Positions 11,980-25,832 of a stretch of DNA of 64,000 nt are shown piece by piece. The stretch's first letter is position 1, and every line of letters begins with the position of its first letter. This stretch comes from Cavia porcellus. Its lineage: Eukaryota > Chordata > Mammalia > Rodentia > Caviidae. The notes below the pieces were generated by a model that saw only the letters and a program-made list of their open reading frames with translations, searched no databases and was not told the origin of the DNA. The position numbers were made by a program, and so were the translations under genes. The stretch covers positions 1,860,001-1,924,000 of the forward strand of contig NW_026947545.1 in the NCBI RefSeq assembly GCF_034190915.1. Reading direction: 5' to 3'.

Positions 11980-14524
11980 TCAGCATGGGGAGGTCAGGGA
12001 ACATGCAGTGGCAATGTCGGATAGGTTTCTGAAAAACATCGCGGGGTTGTGCGCATTGTATGTGTGTGTAACATTACATTCACTAGTAGGAGTGAGAAAA
12101 ACATCACGGGGTGTTGCGCATTGTATGTGTGTGTAACATAACATTCACTAGTAGGAGTGAGAAAAACATCACAGGGTGGTGTGAATCGGAGGGTATGATT
12201 TAGGATAGCCAGTGAGTTGCAATGTAGGATGGAGAAAAGAATCGCGGGGTGGTCAGCATGGGGAGGTCAGGGAACACGCAGTGGCAATGTAGGATATGTT
12301 TCTGAGAAACATCACGGGGTGGTGCGCATTGTATGGGTGTGTAACATTACATTCACTATTAGGAGAGTGAAAATCATCAAGGGGTGTTGCGCATTGTATG
12401 GTTGTGTAACATTACATTAACTAGTAGGAGTGAGAAATACATCACGGGGTGGTGTGAATCCGAGGGTCTGAATTAGGATAGCCAGTGAGTTGCAATGTAG
12501 CAGGGAGAAAAGCATCGCAGGGTGGTCAGCATGGGGAGGTCAGGGAACATGCAGTGGCAATGTAGTATAAGTTTCTGAAAAACATCGCGGGGTGGTGCAC
12601 ACTGTATGGGTGTGTAACATTACATTCACTAGTAGGAGTGAGAAAAACATCACGGGGTGGTGTGAATCGGACGGTGTGAATTAGGATAGGCAATGAGTGG
12701 CAATGTAGGATGGAGAAAAGCACAGCGGGGTGGTCAGCATGGGGAGGTCAGGGAACATGCAGTGGCAATGTAGGATAGGTTTCTGAAAAACATCGCGGGG
12801 TGGTGCGCATTGTATGGGTGTGTAACATTACATTCACTATTAGGAGTGAGAAAATCATCACGGGGTGGTGTGAATCGGAGGGTCTAAATTAGGATAGAAA
12901 GTGAGTGGCAATGTACGATACAGAAAAGGTCCACGGGGTGTCAGCATACGGAGGTCAGGGAACATGCAGTGGCAATGTAGGATAGGTTTCTGAAAAACAT
13001 CGCATGGTGGTGCGCATTATATGGGTGTGTAACATTACATTCACTATTAGGAGTGAGAAAAACATCACGCGGTGGTGTGAATCGGAGGGTCTGAATTAGC
13101 ATAGGCAGTGAGTGGCAATGTAGGATGGAGAAAAGCACCGCGGGGTGGTCAGCATGGGGAGGTCAGGGAACATGCAGTGGCAATGTAGGCTAGGTTTCTG
13201 AAAAACATCGCGGGGTGGTGCGCATTGTATGGGTGTGTAACATTACATTCACTAGTAGGAGTGAGAAAAACATCACGGGGTGGAGTGAATCGGAGGGTCT
13301 GAATTAGGATGGGCAGTTAGTGGCAATGTAGGATGGATAAAAGCACTGCGGGGTGGTCAGCATGTGGAGGTCAGGGAACATGCATTGGCAATGTAGGAAA
13401 AGTTTCGGAAAAACATAGCGGGGTGGTGCGCATTGTATGGGTGTGTAACATTACATTCACTAGTAGGAGTGAGAAAAACATCACGGGGTGGTGCGCTTTG
13501 TATTGGTGTGTAACATTACATTCACTAGTAGGAGTGAGAAAAACATCACGGGGAGGTGTGAATCCGAGGGTCTGAATTAGGATATGCAGTGAGTGGCAAT
13601 GTAGGATGTAGAAAAGCACCCAGGGGTGGTCAGCATGGGGAGGTCAGGAAACATAGAGTGGCAATGCAGGATAGGTTTCTGAAAAACATCGCGGGATGGT
13701 GCGCATTGCATGGGTGTGTAACATTAAAATCACCAGTAGGAGTGAGAAAAACATCACGGGGTGGTGTGAATCGGAGGGGCTTAATTAGGATAGGTAGTGA
13801 GTGGCAATGTAGGATGGAGAAAAGCACCGCAGGGTGGTCAGCATGGGGAGGTCAGGGAACATAAAGTGGCAATGTAGGATAGGTTTCTGAAAAACATCGC
13901 GGGGTGGTGCGCATTGTATGGGTGTGTAACATTACATTCACTAGTAGGAGTGAGAAAAACATCACGGGGTGTTGCGCATTGTATGGGTGTGTAACCTTAC
14001 ATTCACTAGTAGGAGTGAGAAAAACATCACAGGTTGGTGTGAATCGGAGTGTATGATTAGGATAGCCAGTGAGTTGCAATGTAGGATGGAGAAAAGCATC
14101 GCGGGTGGTCAGCATGTGGAGGTCAGGGAACATGCAGTGGCAATGTAGGATAGGTTTCTGAAAAACATCGCGGGGTGGTGCGCATTGTATGGTTGTGTAA
14201 CATTACATATAGTAGTAGGAGTGAGAGAAACATCAATGGGAGGTGTGAATCGGAGGGTCTGAATTAGGATAGGCAGTGAGTGGCAATGTAGGATGGAGAA
14301 AAGCACCCAGGGGTGTTCAGCATGGGGAGTTCAGGGAACATACAGTGGCAATGTAGGATAGGTTTCTGAAAAACATCGCGGGATTGTGCGTATTGTATGG
14401 GTGTGTAACATTACATTCACTAGTAGGAGTGAGAAAAACATCACGGGATGGTGTGAATCAGAGGGTCTGAATTAGGATAGGCAGTGAGTGGCAATGTAGG
14501 ATGGAGAAAAGCACCGCGGGGTGG
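11980..14524. repeat. 3234-bp higher-order unit, copy 2 (partial)
   Basis: Monomer order: 2L 4S 1L 1S 1L 2S, matching 8746 onward. The same small deletions recur (gtgtcagc at 12941, and tatgattagg and gcgggtgg near 14055-14105), so these predate the duplication. Identity with copy 1 ends near 14630, where this copy switches to cactactagg and a lineage-1 second A. Marker L monomer at 13357. Confidence 0.85.
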
Positions 14525-17500
14525 TCAGCATGGGGAGGTCAGATAACATGCAGTGGCAATGTAGGATAGGTTTCTGAAAAACATCGCGGGGTGGTGCGCA
14601 TTGTATGGGTGTGTAACATTACATTCACTACTAGGAGTGAGAAAAACATCACGGGGTGGTGCGCATTGTATTGGTGTGTAACATTACATTCACTAGTAGG
14701 AGTGTGAAAAACATCACGGGGTTGTGTGAATCCGAGGGTCTGAATTAGGATATGCAGTGACTGGCAATGTAGGATGGAGAAAAGCACCCAGGGGTGGTCA
14801 GCATGGGGAGGTCAGGGAACATACAGTGGCAATGTAGGATAGGTTTCTGAAAAATATCACGGGGTGCTGCGCATTGTATGGGTGTGTTACATTATATTCA
14901 CTAGTAGAAGTGAGAAAAACATCACGGGGTTGTGTGAATCGGAGGGTCTGAATTAGGATAGGCAGTGAGTGGCAATGTAGGATGGAGAAAAGTACTGCGG
15001 GGTGGTCAGCATGGGGAGGTCAGGGAACATGCAGTGGCAATGTAGGATAGGTTTCTGAAAAACTTCGCGCGGTGGTGCGCATAGTATGGGTGTGTAACAT
15101 TACATTCACTAGTAGGTGTGAGAAAAACATCACGGGGTGGTGCGCATTGTATTGGTGTGTAACATTACATGCACTTGTAGGAGTGAGAAAAACATCACGT
15201 GTTTGTGTGAATCTGAGGGTCTGAATTCGGATAGGCAGTGATTGGCAATGTAGGATGGACAAAAGCACCGCGGGGAGGTCAGAATGGGGAGGTCAGGGAA
15301 CATGCAGTGGCAATGTAGGATAGGTTTCTGAAAAACATTTCGGGGTGATGCGCATTGTATGGGTGTGTAACATAACATTCACTAGTAGGAGTGAGAAAAA
15401 CATCACGGGGTGGTGTGAATTGGAGGGTCTGAATTAGGATACGCAGTGAGTGGCAATGTAGGATGGAGAAAAGCTCCGCGGGGTGGTCAGCATGGGGAGG
15501 TCAGGGAACATGCAGTGGGAATGTCGGATAAGTTTCTGAAAAACATCGCGGGGTGGTGCGCTTTGGATGTGTGTGTAACATTACATTAACTAGTAGGAGT
15601 GAGAAAAACATCACGGGGTGTTGCGCATTGTATGTGTGTGTAACATTACATTCACTAGTAGGAGTGAAGAAAAACATCACAGGGTGGTGTGAATCGGAGG
15701 GTATGATTTAGGATAGCCAGTGAGTTGCAATGTAGGATAGAGAAATGATTCGTTGGGTGGTCAGCATGGGGAGGTCAGGGAACATGCAGTGGCAATGTAG
15801 GATATGTTTCTGAAAAACATCACGGGGTGGTGCGCATTGTATGGGTGTGTAACATTACATTCACTATTAGGAGAGTGAAAATCATCAAGGGGTGTTGCGC
15901 ATTGTATGGTTGTGTAACATTACATTAACTAGTAGGAGTGAGAAAAACATCACGGGTTGGTGTGAATCCGAGGGTCTGAATTAGGATAGCCAGTGAGTTG
16001 CAATGTAGCAGGGAGAAAAGCATCGCAGGGTGGTCAGCATGGGGAGGTCAGGGAACATGCAGTGCCAATGTAGGATAAGTTTCTGAAAAACATCGCGGGG
16101 TGATGCGCATTGTATGGGTGTGTAACATTACATTCACTAGTAGGAGTGAGAAAAACATCACAGGGTGGTGTGAATCGGAGGGTATGATTTAGGATAGCCA
16201 GTGAGTTGCAATGTAGGATAGAGAAATGATTCGTTGGGTGATCAGCATGGGGAGGTCAGGGAACATGCAGTGGCAATGTAGGATATGTTTCTGAAAAACA
16301 TCACGGGGTGGTGCGCATTGTATGGGTGTGTAACATTACATTCACTATTAGGAGAGTGAAAATCATCAAGGGGTGTTGCGCATTGTATGGTTGTGTAACA
16401 TTACATTAACTAGTAGGATTGAGAAAAACATCACGGGTTGGTGTGAATCCGAGGGTCTGAATTAGGATAGCCAGTGAGTTGCAATGTAGCAGGGAGAAAA
16501 GCATCGCAGGGTGGTCAGCATGGGGAGGTAAGGGAACATGCAGTGGCAATGTAGTATAAGTTTCTGAAAAACATCGCGGGGTGGTGCACACTGTATGGGT
16601 GTGTAACATTACATTCACTAGTAGGAGTGAGAAAAACATCACGGGGTGGTGTGAATCGGAAGGTGTGAATTAGGATAGGCAATGAGTGGCAATGTAGGAT
16701 GGAGAAAAGCACAGCGGGGTGGTCAGCATGGGGAGGTCAGGGAACATGCAGTGGCAAGGTAGGATAGGTTTCTGAAAAACATCGCGGGGTGGTGCGCATT
16801 GTATGGGTGTGTAACATTACATTCACTATTAGGAGTGAGAAAATCATCACGGGGTGGTGTGAATCGGAGGGTCTAAATTAGGATAGACAGTGAGTGGCAA
16901 TGTACGATGCAGAAAAGGACCATGGGGTGTCAGCATACGGAGGTCAGGGAACATGCAATGGCAATGTAGGATAGGTTTCTGAAAAACATCGCATGGTGGT
17001 GCGCATTATATGGGTGTGTAACATTATATTCACTAGTAGAAGTGAGAAAAACATCACGCGGTGGTGTGAATCTGAGGGTCTGAATTAGCATAGCCAGTGA
17101 GTGGCAATGTAGGATGGAGAAAAGCACCGCGGGGTGGTCAGCATGGGGAGGTCAGGGAACATGCAGTGGCAATGTAGGATAGGTTTCTGAAAAACATCAC
17201 GGGGTGGTGCGCATTGTATGGGTGTGTAACATTACATTCACTAGTAGGAGTGAGAAAAACATCACGGGGTGGTGTGAATCGGAGGGTCTGAATTAGGATG
17301 GGCAGTGAGTGGCAATGTAGGATGGAGAAAAGCACTGCGGGGTGGTCAGCATGTGGAGGTCAGGGAACATGCATTGGCAATGTAGGAAAAGTTTCGGAAA
17401 AACATAGCGAGGTGGTGCGCATTGTATGGGTGTGTAACATTACATTCACTAGTAGGAGTGAGAAAAACATCACGGGGTGGTGCGCTTTGTATTGGTGTGT

Positions 17501-18307
17501 AACATTACATTCACTAGTAGGAGTGAGAAAAACATCACGGGGAGGTGTGAATCCGAGGGTCTGAATTAGGATATGCAGTGAGTGGCAATTTAGGTTGTAG
17601 AAAAGCACCCAGGGGTGGTCAGCATGGGGAGGTCAGGGAACATAGAGTGGCAATGCAGGATAGGTTTCTGAAAAACATCGCGGGTTGGTGCGCATTGTAT
17701 GGGTGTGTAACATTACAATCACCAGTAGCAGTGAGAAAAACATCACGGGGTGGTGTGAATCGGAGGGTCTTAATTAGGATAGGCAGTGAGTGGCAATGTA
17801 GGATGGAGAAAAGCACCGCAGGGTGGTCAGCATGGGGAGGTCAGGGAACATAAAGTGGCAATGTAGGATAGGTTTCTGAAAAACATCGCGGGGTGGTGCA
17901 CATTGTATGGGTGTGTAACATTACATTCACTAGTAGGAGTGAGAAAAACTTCACGGGGTGTTGCGCATTGTATGGGTGTGTAACCTTACATTCACTAGTA
18001 GGAGTGAGAAAAACATCACAGGTTGGTGTGAATCGGAGGGTATGATTTAGGATAGCCAGTGAGTTGCAATGTAGGATGGAGAAAAGCATGGCGGGGTGGT
18101 CAGCATGTGGAGGTCAGGGAACATGCAGTGGCCATGTAGGATAGGTTTCTGAAAAACATCGCGGGGTGGTGCGCATTGTATGGTTGTGTAACATTACATA
18201 CAGTAGTAGGAGTGAGAGAAACATCAATGGGAGGTGTGAATCGGAGGGTCTGAATTAGGATAGACAGTGAGCGGCAATGGACGATGCAGAAAAGCACCGC
18301 GGGGTGG
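14525..18307. repeat. Higher-order block with 3989-bp offset relation
   Basis: Monomer order: 1L 1S 1L 1S 2L 1S 1L 4S 1L 1S 1L 1S. From 16515 to about 18250 it repeats 12526 to about 14260 at an offset of 3989 bp (3991 at the end, because two small deletions are absent here). Bases 14.6-15.3 kb resemble 19.2-19.9 kb. The monomer starting at 15487 carries the only insertion among the off-length intervals (gagtgaagaaaaac). The pair at 15761 and 16242 share the rare variant gattcgttggg. Confidence 0.85.
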
Positions 18308-21205
18308 TCAGCATAGGGATGTCAGGGAACATGCAGTGGCAATGTAGGATAGGTTTCTGAAAAACATCGCAGGGTGGTGCGCATTGTATAGGTGTGTAAT
18401 ATTACATTCACTAGTAGGAGTGAGAAAAACATCACGGGGTGGAGTGAATCGGAGGGTCTGAATTAGGATAGGCAGTGAGTGGCAATGTAGGATGGAGAAA
18501 AGCACCCAGGCGTGGTCAACATGGGGATTTCAGGGAACATACAGTGGCAATGTAGGATAGGTTTCTGAAAAACATCGCGGGATTGTGTGTATTGTATGGG
18601 TGTGTAACATTACATTCACTAGAAGGAGTGAGAATAACATCACGGGATGGTGTGAATCAGAGGGCCTGAATTAGGATAGGCAGTGAGTGGCAATGTAGGA
18701 TGGAGAAAAGCACCGCGGTGTGGTCAGCATGGGGATGTCAGGGAACATGCAGTGGCAATGTAGGATAGGTTTCTGAAAAACATCGCGGGGTGGTGAGCAT
18801 TGTATGGGTGTGTAACATTACATTCACTAGTATGAGTGAGAAAAACATCAACGGGTGGTGTGAATCGGAGGTTCTGAATTAAGAGAGACAGTGAGCTGCA
18901 ATGGACGATGCAGAAAAGCACCACGGGGTGGTCAGCATAGGGAGGACAGGGAACATGCAGTGGCAATGTAGGATAGGTTTCTGAAAAACATCGCGGGGTG
19001 GTGTGCATTGTATGGGTTTGTTACATTACATTAACTAGTAGAAGTGAGAAAAACATCACGGGGTGGTGTGATTCGGAGGGTCTGAATTAGGATAGGCAGT
19101 GAGTGGCAATGTAGGATGGAGAAAAGCACTGCGGGGTGGTCAGCATGTGGAGGTCAGGGAACATGAATTGGCAATGTAGGATAGGTTTCTGAGAAACACA
19201 GCGGGATGGTGCGAATTGTATGGGTGTGTAACATTACATTCACTACTAGGAGTGAGAAAAACATTACGGGGTGGTGCGCATTGTATTGGTGTGTAACATT
19301 ACATTCACTAGTAGCAGTGAGAAAAACATCACGGGGTTGTGTGAATCCGAGGGTCTGAATTAGGATATGCAGTGAGTGGCAATGTAGGATGGAGAAAAGC
19401 ACCCAGGGGTGGTCAGCATGGGGATGTCAGGGAACATACAGTGGCAATGTAGGATACGTTTCTGAAAAACATCACGGGGTGCTGCGCATTGTATGGGTGT
19501 GTTACATTACATTCACTAGTAGAAGTGAGAAAAACATCACGGGGTTGTGTGAATCAGAGGGTCTGAATTAGGTTAGGCAGTGAGTGGCAATGTAGGATGG
19601 AGAAAAGTACTGCGGGGTGGTCAGCATGGGGAGGTCAGGGAACATGCAGTGACAATGTAGGATAGGTTTCTGAAAAACTTCGCGTGGTGGTGCGCATAGT
19701 ATAGGTGTGTAACATTACATTCACTAGTAGGTGTGAGAAAAACATCAGGGGGTGGTGCGCATTGTATTGGTGTGTAACATTACATTCACTAGTAGGAGTG
19801 AGAAAAACATCACGTGTTTGTGTGAATCCGAGGGTCTGAATTCGGATAGGCAGTGATTGGTAATGTAGGATGGACAAAAGCACCGCGGGGTGGTCAGAAT
19901 GGGGAGGTCAGGGAACATGCAGTGGCAATGTAGGATAGGTTTCTGAAAAACATCGCGGGGTGGTGCGCATTGTATGGGTGTGTAACATTACATTCACTAG
20001 TAGGAGTGAGAAAAACCTCACGGGGTGTTGCGCATTGTATGGGTGTGTAACCTTACATTCACTAGTAGGAGTGAGAAAAACATCACAGGTTGGTGTGAAT
20101 TGGAGGGTATGATTTAGGATAGCCAGTGAGTTGCAATGTAGGATGGAGAAAAGCATCGCGGGGTGGTCAGCATGTGGAGGTCAGGGAACATGCAGTGGCA
20201 AGGTAGGATAGGTTTCTGAAAAACATCGCGGGGTGGTGCGCATTGTATGGTTGTGTAACATTACATACAGTAGTAGGAGTGAGAGAAACATCAATGGGAG
20301 GTGTGAATCGGAGGGTCTGAATTAGGATAGGCAGTGAGTGGCAATGTAGGATGGAGAAAAGCACCCAGGGGTGTTCAGCATGGGGAGTTCAGGGAACATA
20401 CACTGGCAATGTAGGATAGTTTCTGAAAAACATCGCGGGATTGTGCGTATTGTATGGGTGTGGAACATTACATTCACTAGTAGGAGTGAGAAAAACATCA
20501 CGGGATGGTGTGAATCAGAGGGCCTGAATTAGGATAGGCAGTGAGTGGCAATGTAGGATGGAGAAAAGCACCGCGGGGTGGTCAGCATGGGGAGGTCAGA
20601 TAACATGCAGTGGCAATGTAGGATAGGTTTCTGAAAAACATCGCGGGGTGGTGCGCATTGTATGGGTGTGTAACATTGCATTCACTAGTATGAGTGAGAA
20701 AAACATCAAAGGGTGGTGTGAATTGGAGGGTCTTAATTAGGATAGACAGTGAGCGGCAATGGACGATGCAGAAAAGCACCGCGGGGTGGTCAGCATAGGG
20801 ATGTCAGGGAACATGCAGTGGCAATGTAGGATAGGTTTCTGAAAAACATCGCAGGGTGGTGCGCATTGTATGGGTGTGTAATATTACATTCACTAGTAGG
20901 AGTGAGAAAAACATCACGGGGTGGTGTGAATCGGAGGGTCTGAATTAGGATAGGCAGTGAGTGGCAATGTAGGATGGAGAAAAGCACCCAGGGGTGGTCA
21001 ACATGGGGAGTTCAGGGAACATGCAGTGGCAATGTAGGATAGGTTTCTGAAAAACATCGCGGGGTGGTGCGCATTGTATGGGTGTGTAACATTACATTCA
21101 CTAGTAGGAGTGAGAAAAACATCACGGGGTGGTGTGAATCGGAGGGTCTGAATTAGGATGGGCAGTGAGTGGCAATGTAGGATGGAGAAAAGCACTGCGG
21201 GGTGG
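18308..21205. repeat. Higher-order unit leading into the 21-34 kb run
   Basis: Monomer order: 4S 1L 1S 2L 5S. From 18865 it is the near copy of the start of the window. With the preceding marker at 17346 the full unit is 17 monomers and 3860 bp. The S monomer at 20375 has lost one base (gatagtttctg). Its last S monomers are the same conserved tail that closes the next four units. Confidence 0.87.
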
Positions 21206-21478
21206 TCAGCATGTGGAGGTCAGGGAACATGCATTGGCAATGTAGGAAAAGTTTCGGAAAAACATAGCGGGGTGGTGCGCATTGTATGGGTGTGTAACAT
21301 TACATTCACTAGTAGGAGTGAGAAAAACATCACGGGGTGGTGCGCTTTGTATTGGTGTGTAACATTACATTCACTAGTAGGAGTGAGAAAAACATCACGG
21401 GGAGGTGTGAATCCGAGGGTCTGAATTAGGATATGCAGTGAGTGGCAATGTAGGATGTAGAAAAGCACCCAGGGGTGG
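21206..21478 (+). repeat. Marker long (L) monomer, lineage 1
   Basis: Type copy of a distinctive 273-bp monomer with the diagnostic variants aggaaaagtttcgg in C and gcgctttgtattgg in the second A, followed by a B with gaatccgaggg and atatgcagtg. Near-identical copies start at 3927, 10123, 13357, 17346, 21206, 23208, 25833, 28731, 32461, 49470 and 58760. Looser relatives start at 35774, 48366, 51536, 57656 and 60826. It opens each higher-order unit of the 21-34 kb region. Its second A reads tattggtgtg instead of tatgggtgtg, which defines L lineage 1. Confidence 0.9.
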
Positions 21479-23207
21479 TCAGCATGGGGAGGTCAGGGAA
21501 CATAGAGTGGCAATGCAGGATAGGTTTCTGAAAAACATCGCGGGATGGTGCGCATTGTATGGGTGTGTAACATTACAATCACCAGTAGGAGTGAGAAAAA
21601 CATCACGGGGTGGTGTGAATCGGAGGGTCTTAATTAGCATAGGCAGTGAGTGGCAATGTAGGATGGAGAAAAGCACCGCAGGGTGGTCAGCATGGGGAGG
21701 TCAGGGAACATAAAGTGGCAATGTAGGATAGGTTTCTGAAAAACATCGCGGGGTGGTGCGCATTGTATTGGTGTGTAACATTACATTCACTAGTAGGAGT
21801 GAGAAAAACATCACGTGTTTGTGTGAATCCGAGGGTCTGAATTCGGATAGGCAGTGATTGGTAATGTAGGATGGACAAAAGCACCGCGGGGTGGTCAGAA
21901 TGGGGAGGTCAGGGAACATGCAGTGGCAATGTAGGATAGGTTTCTGAAAAACATCGCGGGGTGGTGCGCATTGTATGGGTGTGTAACATTACATTCACTA
22001 GTAGGAGTGAGAAAAACCTCACGATGTGTTGCGCATTGTATGGGTGTGTAACCTTACATTCACTAGTAGGAGTGAGAAAAACATCACAGGTTGGTGTGAA
22101 TTGGAGGGTATAATTTAGGATAGCCAGTGAGTTGCAATGTAGGATGGAGAAAAGCATCGCGGGGTGGTCAGCATGTGGAGGTCAGGGAACATGCAGTGGC
22201 AAGGTAGGATAGGTTTCTGAAAAACATCGCGGGGTGGTGCGCATTGTATGGTTGTGTAACATTACATACAGTAGTAGGAGTGAGAGAAACATCAATGGGA
22301 GGTGTGAATCGGAGGGTCTGAATTAGGATAGGCAGTGAGTGGCAATGTAGGATGGACAAAAGCACCCAGGGGTGTTCAGCATGGGGAGTTCAGGGAACAT
22401 ACACTGGCAATATAGGATAGGTTTCTGAAAAACATCGCGGGATTGTGCGTATTGTATGGGTGTGTAACATTACATTCACTAGTAGGAGTGAGAAAAACAT
22501 CACGGGATGGTGTGAATCAGAGGGCCTGAATTAGGATAGGCAGTGAGTGGCAATGTAGGATGGAGAAAAGCACCGCGAGGTGGTCAGCATGGGGAGGTCA
22601 GATAACATGCAGTGGCAATGTAGGATAGGTTTCTGAAAAACATCGCGGGGTGGTGCGCATTGTATGGGTGTGTAACATTACATTCACTAGTATGAGTGAG
22701 AAAAACATCAAAGGGTGGTGTGAATTGGAGGGTCTTAATTAGGATAGACAGTGAGCGGCAATGGACGATGCAGAAAAGCACCGCGGGGTGGTCAGCATAG
22801 GGATGTCAGGGAACATGCAGTGGCAATGTAGGATAGGTTTCTGAAAAACATCGCAGGGTGGTGCGCATTGTATGGGTGTGTAATATTACATTCACTAGTA
22901 GGAGTGAGAAAAACATCACGGGGTGGTGTGAATCGGAGGGTCTGAATTAGGATAGGCAGTGAGTGGCAATGTAGGATGGAGAAAAGCACCCAGGGGTGGT
23001 CAACATGGGGAGTTCAGGGAACATGCAGTGGCAATGTAGGATAGGTTTCTGAAAAACATCGCGGGGTGGTGCGCATTGTATGGGTGTGTAACATTACATT
23101 CACTAGTAGGAGTGAGAAAAACATCACGGGGTGGTGTGAATCGGAGGGTCTGAATTAGGATGGGCAGTGAGTGGCAATGTAGGATGGAGAAAAGCACTGC
23201 GGGGTGG
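21206..23207. repeat. Higher-order unit, 2002 bp (9 monomers)
   Basis: Order: 1L 2S 1L 5S, exactly 7x208 + 2x273. It opens with the marker L monomer. This is the shortest unit of the family and lacks the internal stretch with the gtacgagtaag monomer that the longer units carry. The monomer at 21687 joins a marker-side sequence to a lineage-1 end (tattggtgtg, then ttcggataggcag). Confidence 0.9.
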
Positions 23208-25832
23208 TCAGCATGTGGAGGTCAGGGAACATGCATTGGCAATGTAGGAAAAGTTTCGGAAAAACATAGCGGGGTGGTGCGCATTGTATGGGTGTGTAAC
23301 ATTACATTCACTAGTAGGAGTGAGAAAAACATCACGGGGTGGTGCGCTTTGTATTGGTGTGTAACATTACATTCACTAGTAGGAGTGAGAAAAACATCAC
23401 GGGGAGGTGTGAATCCGAGGGTCTGAATTAGGATATGCAGTGAGTGGCAATGTAGGATGTAGAAAAGCACCCAGGGGTGGTCAGCATGGGGAGGTCAGGG
23501 AACATAGAGTGGCAATGCAGGATAGGTTTCTGAAAAACATCGCGGGATGGTGCGCATTGTATGGGTGTGTAACATTACAATCACCAGTAGGAGTGAGAAA
23601 AACATCACGGGGTGGTGTGAATCGGAGGGTCTTAATTAGCATAGGCAGTGAGTGGCAATGTAGGATGGAGAAAAGCACTGCAGGGTGGTCAGCATGGGGA
23701 GGTCAGGGAACATAAAGTGGCAATGTAGGATAGGTTTCTGAAAAACATCGCGGGGTGGTGCGCATTGTATGGGTGTGTAACATTACATTCACTAGTAGGA
23801 GTGAGAAAAACATCACGGGGTGTTGCGCATTGTATGGGTGTGTAACATTACATTCACTAGTAGGAGTGAGAAAAACGTCACGGGGTGGTGTGAATCGGAG
23901 GGTCTGAATTAGGATAGCCAGTGAGTTGCAATGTAGCATGGAGAAAAGCATCGCAGGGTGGTCAGCATGGGGAGGTCAGGGAACATGCAGTGGCACTGTA
24001 GGATAGGTTTCTGAAAAACATCGCGGGGTGGTGCACATTGTATGGGTGTGTAACATTACATTCACTTGTAGGAGTGAGAAAAACATCACGGGGTGGTGTG
24101 AATCGGAGGGTGTGAATTAGGATAGGCAATTAGTGGCAATGTAGGATGGAGGAAAGCACCGCGGGGTGGTCAGCATGTGGAAGTCAGGGAACATGCAGTG
24201 GCAAAGTAGGATAGGTTTCTGAAAAACATCGCGGAGTGGTGCGCATTGTATGGCTGTGTAACACTACATTCACCAGTACGAGTAAGAAAAACATCACGCG
24301 GTAGTGTGAATCGGAGGGTGTGAATTAGAATAGGCAATGAGTGGCAATGTAGGATGGAGAAAACCACCGAGGGGTGGTCAGCATGGGGAGGTCAGGGAAC
24401 ATGCAGTGGCAACGTAGGATAGGTTTCTGCAAAACATCGCGTGGTGCTGCGCATTGTATGGGTGAGTAACATAACATTCACTAGTAGGAGTGAGAAAAAC
24501 ATCACGGGGTGGTGTGAATCGGAGGGTCTAAATTAGAATAGACAGTGAGTGGCAATGTACGATCCAGAAATGGACCGCGGGGTGTCAGCATAGGGAGGTC
24601 AGGGAACATGCAGTGGCAATGTAGGATAGGTTTCTGAAAAACATCGCATGGTGGTGCGCATTATATGGGTGTGTAACATTACATTCACTAGTAGGAGTGA
24701 GAAAAACATCACGGGGTGGTGTGAATTGGAGGGTCTGAATTAGCACAGGCAGTGAGTGGCAATGTAGGATGGAGAAAAGGACCGCGGGGTGGTCTGCATG
24801 GGGAAGTCAGGGAACATGCAGTGGCAAGGTAGGATAGGTTTCTGAAAAACATCGCGGGGTGGTGCGCATTGTATGGTTGTGTAACATTACATACAGTAGT
24901 AGGAGTGAGAGAAACATCAATGGGAGGTGTGAATCGGAGGGTCTGAATTAGGATAGGCAGTGAGTGGCAATGTAGGATGGAGAAAAGCACCCAGGGGTGT
25001 TCAGCATGGGGAGTTCAGGGAACATACACTGGCAATGTAGGATAGGTTTCTGAAAAACATCGCGGGATTGTGCGTATTGTATGGGTGTGTAACATTACAT
25101 TCACTAGTAGGAGTGAGAAAAACATCACGGGATGGTGTGAATCAGAGGGCCTGAATTAGGATAGGCAGTGAGTGGCAATGTAGGATGGAGAAAAGCACCG
25201 CGAGGTGGTCAGCATGGGGAGGTCAGATAACATGCAGTGGCAATGTAGGATAGGTTTCTGAAAAACATCGCGGGGTGGTGCGCATTGTATGGGTGTGTAA
25301 CATTACATTCACTAGTATGAGTGAGAAAAACATCAAAGGGTGGTGTGAATTGGAGGGTCTTAATTAGGATAGACAGTGAGCGGCAATGGACGATGCAGAA
25401 AAGCACCGCGGGGTGGTCAGCATAGGGATGTCAGGGAACATGCAGTGGCAATGTAGGATAGGTTTCTGAAAAACATCGCAGGGTGGTGCGCATTGTATGG
25501 GTGTGTAATATTACATTCACTAGTAGGAGTGAGAAAAACATCACGGGGTGGTGTGAATCGGAGGGTCTGAATTAGGATAGGCAGTGAGTGGCAATGTAGG
25601 ATGGAGAAAAGCACCCAGGGGTGGTCAACATGGGGAGTTCAGGGAACATGCAGTGGCAATGTAGGATAGGTTTCTGAAAAACATCGCGGGGTGGTGCGCA
25701 TTGTATGGCTGTGTAACATTACATTCACTAGTAGGAGTGAGAAAAACATCACGGGGTGGTGTGAATCGGAGGGTCTGAATTAGGATGGGCAGTGAGTGGC
25801 AATGTAGGATGGAGAAAAGCACTGCGGGGTGG
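23208..25832. repeat. Higher-order unit, 2625 bp (12 monomers)
   Basis: Order: 1L 1S 1L 9S, with one base missing at the gtgtcagc monomer (24585). It opens with the marker L monomer and ends with the same conserved run of S monomers as its neighbours. Only scattered single-base differences from neighbouring units are seen in matched stretches. Confidence 0.9.

Noticed and set aside
15745..15765. CENP-B box (pattern TTCG, A, CGGG) at ttcgttggg
   Set aside because: The required downstream A and CGGG positions do not match. I found no match on either strand in the monomer consensus or in the variants I read.
21438..21713. Plus-strand open frames of 60-91 codons
   Set aside because: They overlap the minus-strand frames in the same repeats, vary with monomer order, and show no domain, signal or coding bias beyond the repeat sequence.
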